A model generated the notes under the pieces. That model ran no database searches, was not told where the DNA came from, and saw only the letters and a list, made by a program, of their open reading frames with translations. Of a DNA stretch of 9,840 nucleotides, positions 7,283-9,840 are shown piece by piece. The stretch is from JAYXXU01 sp037969155 (lineage in GTDB: Bacteria; Pseudomonadota; Gammaproteobacteria; Pseudomonadales; Moraxellaceae). The stretch's first letter is position 1. Every line of letters starts with the position of its first letter. Position numbers and translations under genes: made by a program. The stretch covers positions 1 to 9,840 of the forward strand of contig JBBKWW010000155.1 in assembly GCA_037969155.1 (NCBI GenBank). Reading direction: 5' to 3'.

Positions 7283-7597
7283 TCATTTGCAGTATTGAAC
7301 TTTTACCAAATCAAACGCTGGCACCTCATACGGGTGATGTTGCAATAAAGCATCAATGACAAGCTCTCGATAACAGGTAAGCAACACCATTTCCACGCGC
7401 CACTCCTCGACCCATTCTAACTGACCAAGATTACCAATAAACGGCTGAGCATTGGCACGCGCACAGAACTGCCCAATGCCTTTAACCTGCCAACAACATT
7501 GCTCATAGTCCCCGATCTGGCCAGCACCCGCTGCAAATAACGCTTGCTTGAGTGACTCTAAGTGGCTTTCAGGCACATACACCGTCAATTTGTACAT
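7283..7597 (-). CDS. YqfO/NIF3-like small domain protein
   Basis: A 104-residue stand-alone version of the PII/CutA-like alpha-beta domain that is inserted in YqfO/NIF3-family proteins. Recognisable features are MYKLTVYVPESHLESLKQAL at the start, the GAGQIGDYEQCCW motif near 25-37, GIGQFCARANAQPFIG near 40-56, a VEEWRVEMV strand, and the closing HHPYEVPAFDLVKV. Family members have no firmly established function; metal or ligand sensing has been proposed by analogy with CutA and PII. The frame is open two codons upstream to a TTG, but ATG 7597 fits better: AGGA is 6 bases upstream and the family begins MYKL. It is divergent from aspC across a 169-base spacer and upstream of the acyltransferase pair on the same strand. 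Confidence 0.85.
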   Translation of the reverse strand: MYKLTVYVPESHLESLKQALFAAGAGQIGDYEQCCWQVKGIGQFCARANAQPFIGNLGQLEWVEEWRVEMVLLTCYRELVIDALLQHHPYEVPAFDLVKVQYCK

Positions 7598-7628
7598 TTT
7601 CAATCCTATCCTGCGGTCAAAACATTTT

Positions 7629-7638
7629 GCAAATTTGC
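7629..7638. repeat. 10-bp palindrome in YqfO/aspC divergent spacer
   Basis: GCAAATTTGC is a perfect palindrome in the 7598-7766 divergent spacer. A second small inverted repeat, GTCAT-acac-ATGAC, is at 7663-7676, and a GCGGTCAA octamer at 7613-7620. These could be regulator sites for the divergent pair. I could not place a convincing promoter for either gene here; a TTGCAA at 7627-7632 has only a poor -10 at 17 bases. Confidence 0.3.
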
Positions 7639-7766
7639 TTTTTTCACCAAATACCTGATGTTGTCATACACATGACGATAGGTTGCCGCCACATCATGAC
7701 CAAAAATCAGCTAGAATTACCCAGTTTTTAAACCACACTCCCTCTCTTCGCAAAAAGGATACCCCC

Positions 7767-9008
7767 GTGGACGTTCGCCTATCCGACCGTGTTAATGCCA
7801 TCAAGCCATCGCCAACGCTGGCCGTCACCAACAAGGCCGCCGAGTTGAAAGCGGCAGGGCGCGACATTATTGGCTTGGGAGCTGGTGAGCCTGATTTTGA
7901 TACGCCACAACACATTAAAGATGCCGCGATTACCGCGATTAACAGCGGATTTACCAAATATACTGCGGTTGATGGTACGGCTGGTCTAAAAAAAGCCATC
8001 ATTGCCAAATTCAAGCGTGATAACAATTTGGACTACGCCCCAAATCAAATTTTGGTGTCGTGTGGCGGTAAACAGAGCTTTTTTAACCTCGCACTGGCTT
8101 TTATCAACAAAGGTGATGAAGTCATTATTCCTGCACCATTCTGGGTCAGCTATCCAGACATGGTGATCATCGCGGAAGGCAAGCCCGTCATCGTCAAATG
8201 CCCCGAAGAACAGCGCTTTAAAATCACTGCGGCTCAACTCGAAGCGGCAATTACTCCGCAGACTAAACTGGTCGTGTTAAACAGCCCCTCGAACCCGACA
8301 GGCATGATTTACACCAAACAAGAGCTCACCGAGCTGGCCGACGTGTTGCGTCGTCATCCACAAGTCTATATCGCCTCAGACGACATGTATGAACCGATTC
8401 GCTGGACAGACGAGCCGTTTTATAACATTGTCAATGTCGCACCAGATTTGTACGACCGTACTTTCGTATTAAACGGTGTCTCGAAAGCCTATGCGATGAC
8501 GGGCTGGCGCATTGGGTACGCAGCAGGGCCTGCCAAAGTCATTAACGCGATGAAAAACGTGCAATCACAATCGACATCTAACCCGACTTCGATCAGCCAA
8601 GTCGCTGCCGAAGCTGCGCTAAATGGCCCACAAGATGTGCTACAGCCGATGATTGCGGCATTCAAACGTCGACATGATCTGGTCGTAAAAGGTCTAAATG
8701 ACATCAAAGGCATTAGCTGCCTGCCTGCTGACGGTGCATTCTATGCCTATGCGTCAGTACGTCCGCTGATTCGGGCATTGGGCTTAACATCCTGCACCGA
8801 ATTTGCGGATTGGTTACTCGAAAAAACTGGTGTTGCCGTGGTACCTGGTGATGCGTTTGGCTTAGGTGGCTACATGCGGATTTCGTATGCAACTGCCGAT
8901 GAAGTTCTGGTTGATGCCTTAAATCGCATCAAGACTGCGGCAGATTCAATCGATGGTGTGGATGCTGCGATTGCGTCAGTTGCCGCCGATCTTGCGACAG
9001 GTAAATAA
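7767..9008 (+). CDS. aspC: Pyridoxal-phosphate aspartate aminotransferase (class I, type Ib)
   Basis: This enzyme interconverts aspartate and 2-oxoglutarate with oxaloacetate and glutamate in the cytoplasm, linking the TCA cycle to amino-acid synthesis. The 413-residue protein has the family start VRLSDRVNAIKPSPTLAVT, the GLGAGEPDFDTP motif near 35, the PFWVSYPDM segment, and NSPSNPTG with N176. The PLP-binding K240 lies in SKAYAMTGWRIGY, and the carboxylate-binding R371 in MRISYA. The frame is open to an ATG at 7683, but family N termini match GTG 7767, with AAGGA 7 bases upstream, so the 28 upstream codons are probably untranslated. The C terminus carries an Ala/Asp-rich extension (about 15 residues past NRIKTAA), slightly longer than usual. 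Substrate breadth (aspartate, aromatic, prephenate) cannot be settled from sequence. Confidence 0.93.
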   Translation: MDVRLSDRVNAIKPSPTLAVTNKAAELKAAGRDIIGLGAGEPDFDTPQHIKDAAITAINSGFTKYTAVDGTAGLKKAIIAKFKRDNNLDYAPNQILVSCGGKQSFFNLALAFINKGDEVIIPAPFWVSYPDMVIIAEGKPVIVKCPEEQRFKITAAQLEAAITPQTKLVVLNSPSNPTGMIYTKQELTELADVLRRHPQVYIASDDMYEPIRWTDEPFYNIVNVAPDLYDRTFVLNGVSKAYAMTGWRIGYAAGPAKVINAMKNVQSQSTSNPTSISQVAAEAALNGPQDVLQPMIAAFKRRHDLVVKGLNDIKGISCLPADGAFYAYASVRPLIRALGLTSCTEFADWLLEKTGVAVVPGDAFGLGGYMRISYATADEVLVDALNRIKTAADSIDGVDAAIASVAADLATGK

Positions 9009-9040
9009 GCCATTCGCTTGAAAAAACGGTGATGTTTTAA

Positions 9041-9077
9041 GCGGTCAGTGTTTTTTAGGTTAAAAAGCCTTGACCGC
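9041..9077 (+). terminator. aspC 3' hairpin, overlapping the tRNA-Asn promoter
   Basis: GCGGTCA (9041-9047) pairs with TGACCGC (9071-9077). Inside, TTTTTA pairs with TAAAAA around a GGT loop, with a mostly pairable GTGT/GCCT stretch between, giving about 17 pairs with one mismatch. It follows the aspC stop by 32 bases. No T-run follows the stem, so it is an atypical terminator. Its right arm contains the -35 of the first tRNA-Asn. Confidence 0.55.
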
Positions 9078-9098
9078 CTTCCAATTGATCCATAAAAT
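9070..9098 (+). promoter_or_regulatory. Promoter of first tRNA-Asn
   Basis: TTGACC (9070-9075), a 17-base spacer and TAAAAT (9093-9098), followed by a GC-rich discriminator (GCGCTCC) as is common at stringently controlled stable-RNA promoters. The tRNA starts 17 bases after the -10. Confidence 0.75.
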
Positions 9099-9115
9099 GC
9101 GCTCCACGTTACCGA

Positions 9116-9191
9116 TCCTCAATAGCTCAGTTGGTAGAGCAACGGACTGTTAATCCGTGTGTCCCTGGTTCGAGCCCAGGTTGAGGAGCCA
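9116..9191 (+). tRNA. tRNA-Asn (anticodon GTT), copy 1
   Basis: A complete 76-nt cloverleaf. Acceptor TCCTCAA pairs with TTGAGGA, discriminator is G, and CCA is encoded at 9189-9191. The anticodon GTT is at 9149-9151 in loop CTGTTAA. The T-arm is CCTGG-TTCGAGC-CCAGG. It is identical over all 76 bases to copy 2. G34 is the site of queuosine, whose pathway enzyme QueA is encoded in this window. Confidence 0.97.
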
Positions 9192-9202
9192 TATTCTAAA
9201 GA

Positions 9203-9230
9203 GCCCTGCACCTATTGCAGGGCTTTTTTT
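9203..9230 (+). terminator. Intrinsic terminator of tRNA-Asn copy 1
   Basis: GCCCTGCA (9203-9210), loop CCTAT, TGCAGGGC (9216-9223), then seven T (9224-9230). This is a textbook rho-independent terminator. Confidence 0.92.
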
Positions 9231-9316
9231 ATGCTCAAAAAAACAACTTAATCGTGCAAAAATCACTCAGTCCCGACAATATCAGCTTAGATGCTGGTTA
9301 TTTAGCCTAAATCCAC

Positions 9317-9345
9317 TTGACCCAAGCAGTAGCTTTGCCTAGAAT
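9317..9345 (+). promoter_or_regulatory. Promoter of second tRNA-Asn
   Basis: TTGACC (9317-9322), 17-base spacer, TAGAAT (9340-9345). It has the same -35 and spacing as the promoter of copy 1, although the surrounding sequence differs, so each tRNA-Asn appears to be its own transcription unit. Confidence 0.75.
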
Positions 9346-9361
9346 CTACGCCACCAACAAT

Positions 9362-9437
9362 TCCTCAATAGCTCAGTTGGTAGAGCAACGGACTGTTAAT
9401 CCGTGTGTCCCTGGTTCGAGCCCAGGTTGAGGAGCCA
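9362..9437 (+). tRNA. tRNA-Asn (anticodon GTT), copy 2
   Basis: A 76-nt tRNA identical to copy 1, with anticodon GTT at 9395-9397 and encoded CCA at 9435-9437. Sequence identity stops at the gene ends; flanks, promoter spacer and terminator loop differ. Identity is therefore kept by selection or gene conversion, not by a very recent duplication of a larger block. Confidence 0.97.
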
Positions 9438-9441
9438 GATT

Positions 9442-9840
9442 TTAGCAACACCGACAAAAAAGCCCTGCATGTTTAAACTGCGGGGCTTTTTTTTTGACAT
9501 CCTCCTCGACCTGAGCAACGATAAAGCACTGCTTTGGAGGCAGCGCAAGACGAAGTGGGACGAGGATTCCTACAGCTAGACGGCAATGTCCTGCCGCGAG
9601 AATGTTCTGTGCGGCGTTTACGTCGCGATCATGCAGTGTACCGCACTGCTGACAAGTCCATTCTCTTATTCCTAATCCTGCTCTACCTTTCGGACTGTTT
9701 TGGCGTGAACCGCAGCACGAGCAAGTTTGGGTAGTATACGCTTCGTTGACTTCTTCAAACCATACGCCTGCCTGCTGGCTTTTGTACTTGAGCATGGTTC
9801 GGAACGCCGTCCAGCCTGCATCCAATACTGACTTGGCCAG
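9442..9840 (-). CDS. tnpB: TnpB (IS200/IS605-family OrfB), C-terminal part, 5' end outside window
   Basis: TnpB proteins are RNA-guided nucleases of IS200/IS605-type elements and ancestors of Cas12. Only the last 132 codons are visible. Reading in from the window edge: LAKSVLDAGWTAFRTML, then EAYTTQTC, a four-cysteine zinc ribbon (CSCC at about 9723-9712; CQQC at about 9654-9643), and HDRDVNAAQNIL. The Asp before VNAA (codon at 9624-9622) is the third RuvC-type catalytic acid. These elements look intact. After GHCRLAVGIL the frame stays open through the element's end hairpins, then through the tRNA-Asn terminator, stopping at TAA 9442-9444. The final 17 or so residues thus come from host sequence unless the protein ends differently. 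The start and the first two catalytic acids lie outside the window. Confidence 0.88.
   Translation of the reverse strand: MAKSVLDAGWTAFRTMLKYKSQQAGVWFEEVNEAYTTQTCSCCGSRQNSPKGRAGLGIREWTCQQCGTLHDRDVNAAQNILAAGHCRLAVGILVPLRLALPPKQCFIVAQVEEDVKKKAPQFKHAGLFCRCC
9464..9495 (+). terminator. Intrinsic terminator of tRNA-Asn copy 2, at the IS junction
   Basis: GCCCTGCA (starting at 9462) pairs with TGCGGGGC (9479-9486) with one T-G wobble, around a 9-base loop, followed by nine T (9487-9495). An A-run at 9455-9461 makes it able to act on the minus strand too, so it may also end transcripts leaving tnpB. The mobile element end begins at or within the T-tract. Confidence 0.85.
9496..9840 (-). mobile_element. 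IS200/IS605-type element, tnpB-side end, continues beyond the window
   Basis: The tnpB coding end together with a structured terminal segment marks the right end of an IS200/IS605-type (tnpB-bearing) element. The boundary is placed at about 9494-9496, where the tRNA-Asn terminator T-tract meets GACATCCTCCTCG. The exact base is uncertain because the T-tract could be shared. Whether a tnpA transposase accompanies it cannot be seen. No target duplication is expected for this family. Confidence 0.7.
9503..9566 (-). ncRNA. Structured right end of the IS element, probable 3' part of TnpB guide RNA (omega RNA)
   Basis: TCCTCG-A-CC (9503-9511) pairs with GG-A-CGAGGA (9558-9566) with one A-A mismatch. 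Enclosed is a second hairpin, GCACTGC (9526-9532) with GCAGCGC (9540-9546), loop TTTGGAG, one mismatch. In this family the right end holds subterminal hairpins, and the RNA covering the tnpB 3' end serves as the guide scaffold, with the guide taken from flanking DNA. The hairpins are visible; the RNA assignment follows from the family. Confidence 0.55.

Noticed and set aside
7683..7766. Extra 28 N-terminal codons for aspC from ATG 7683
   Set aside because: The family N terminus begins at the MDVRLSDRV-type segment, and GTG 7767 has a well-placed AAGGA; the upstream codons show no family similarity.
9157..9342. Short plus-strand open frame between the tRNA-Asn genes
   Set aside because: It starts inside the tRNA and reads through the terminator; there is no ribosome site and no protein-like pattern.
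9116..9437. Two identical tRNA-Asn copies as attachment-site direct repeats flanking an island
   Set aside because: Only 170 bases of spacer lie between them, holding a terminator and a promoter and no genes; both copies are full length with their own signals.
1..9840. CRISPR array, toxin-antitoxin pair, retron or defence operon
   Set aside because: No regularly spaced repeats and no matching gene families seen on either strand; the coding content is accounted for by the listed genes.

Overview
The window looks like chromosome from a gammaproteobacterium, most likely in or near Moraxellaceae (Acinetobacter-like). This rests on the AspC, YebC, QueA and YqfO-type protein sequences and the mid-range GC. 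It is inference from family resemblance, not a species assignment. Most of the window is ordinary core genome: a large DUF2339 membrane protein, an HD-type hydrolase, yebC, queA, a tRNA-Leu, a small YqfO/NIF3-like protein, aspartate aminotransferase and two tRNA-Asn genes. Two parts look accessory: a relatively AT-rich pair of left-handed beta-helix acyltransferase genes next to tRNA-Leu, and the end of an IS200/IS605-type element next to the second tRNA-Asn.

Layout. Bases 1-255 are non-coding, apart from a 12-bp palindrome just upstream of the first gene. The DUF2339 gene (256-2991, +) meets the HD-domain gene (3064-3693, -) across a strong hairpin at 3016-3062. yebC (3912-4661, +) meets queA (4746-5789, -) across a second hairpin at 4694-4724. 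queA and tRNA-Leu(CAA) (5902-5987, +) are divergent, each with a near-consensus promoter in their shared spacer. The acyltransferase pair (7204 down to 6036, -) is translationally coupled and runs toward tRNA-Leu; I see no terminator for either side there. The YqfO-like gene (7283-7597, -) is divergent from aspC (7767-9008, +). The aspC terminator hairpin overlaps the promoter of the first tRNA-Asn. The two 76-nt tRNA-Asn(GTT) genes are identical, and each has its own promoter and terminator. The TnpB-coding end of an IS200/IS605-type element enters from the right edge, and its end abuts the T-tract of the second tRNA-Asn terminator.

How the parts fit. QueA makes the epoxyqueuosine precursor of queuosine at G34 of GUN-anticodon tRNAs, so the two tRNA-Asn(GTT) genes encode its substrates. 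YebC is associated with translation or transcription control. The acyltransferase pair probably acts on a surface sugar or small acceptor. I found no CRISPR array, no recognisable defence operon and no clearly new multi-gene system. The points most worth a second look are the TnpB end inside a tRNA terminator, the paired acyltransferases with reciprocal loss of motif residues, and a recurring GCGGTCAA octamer.
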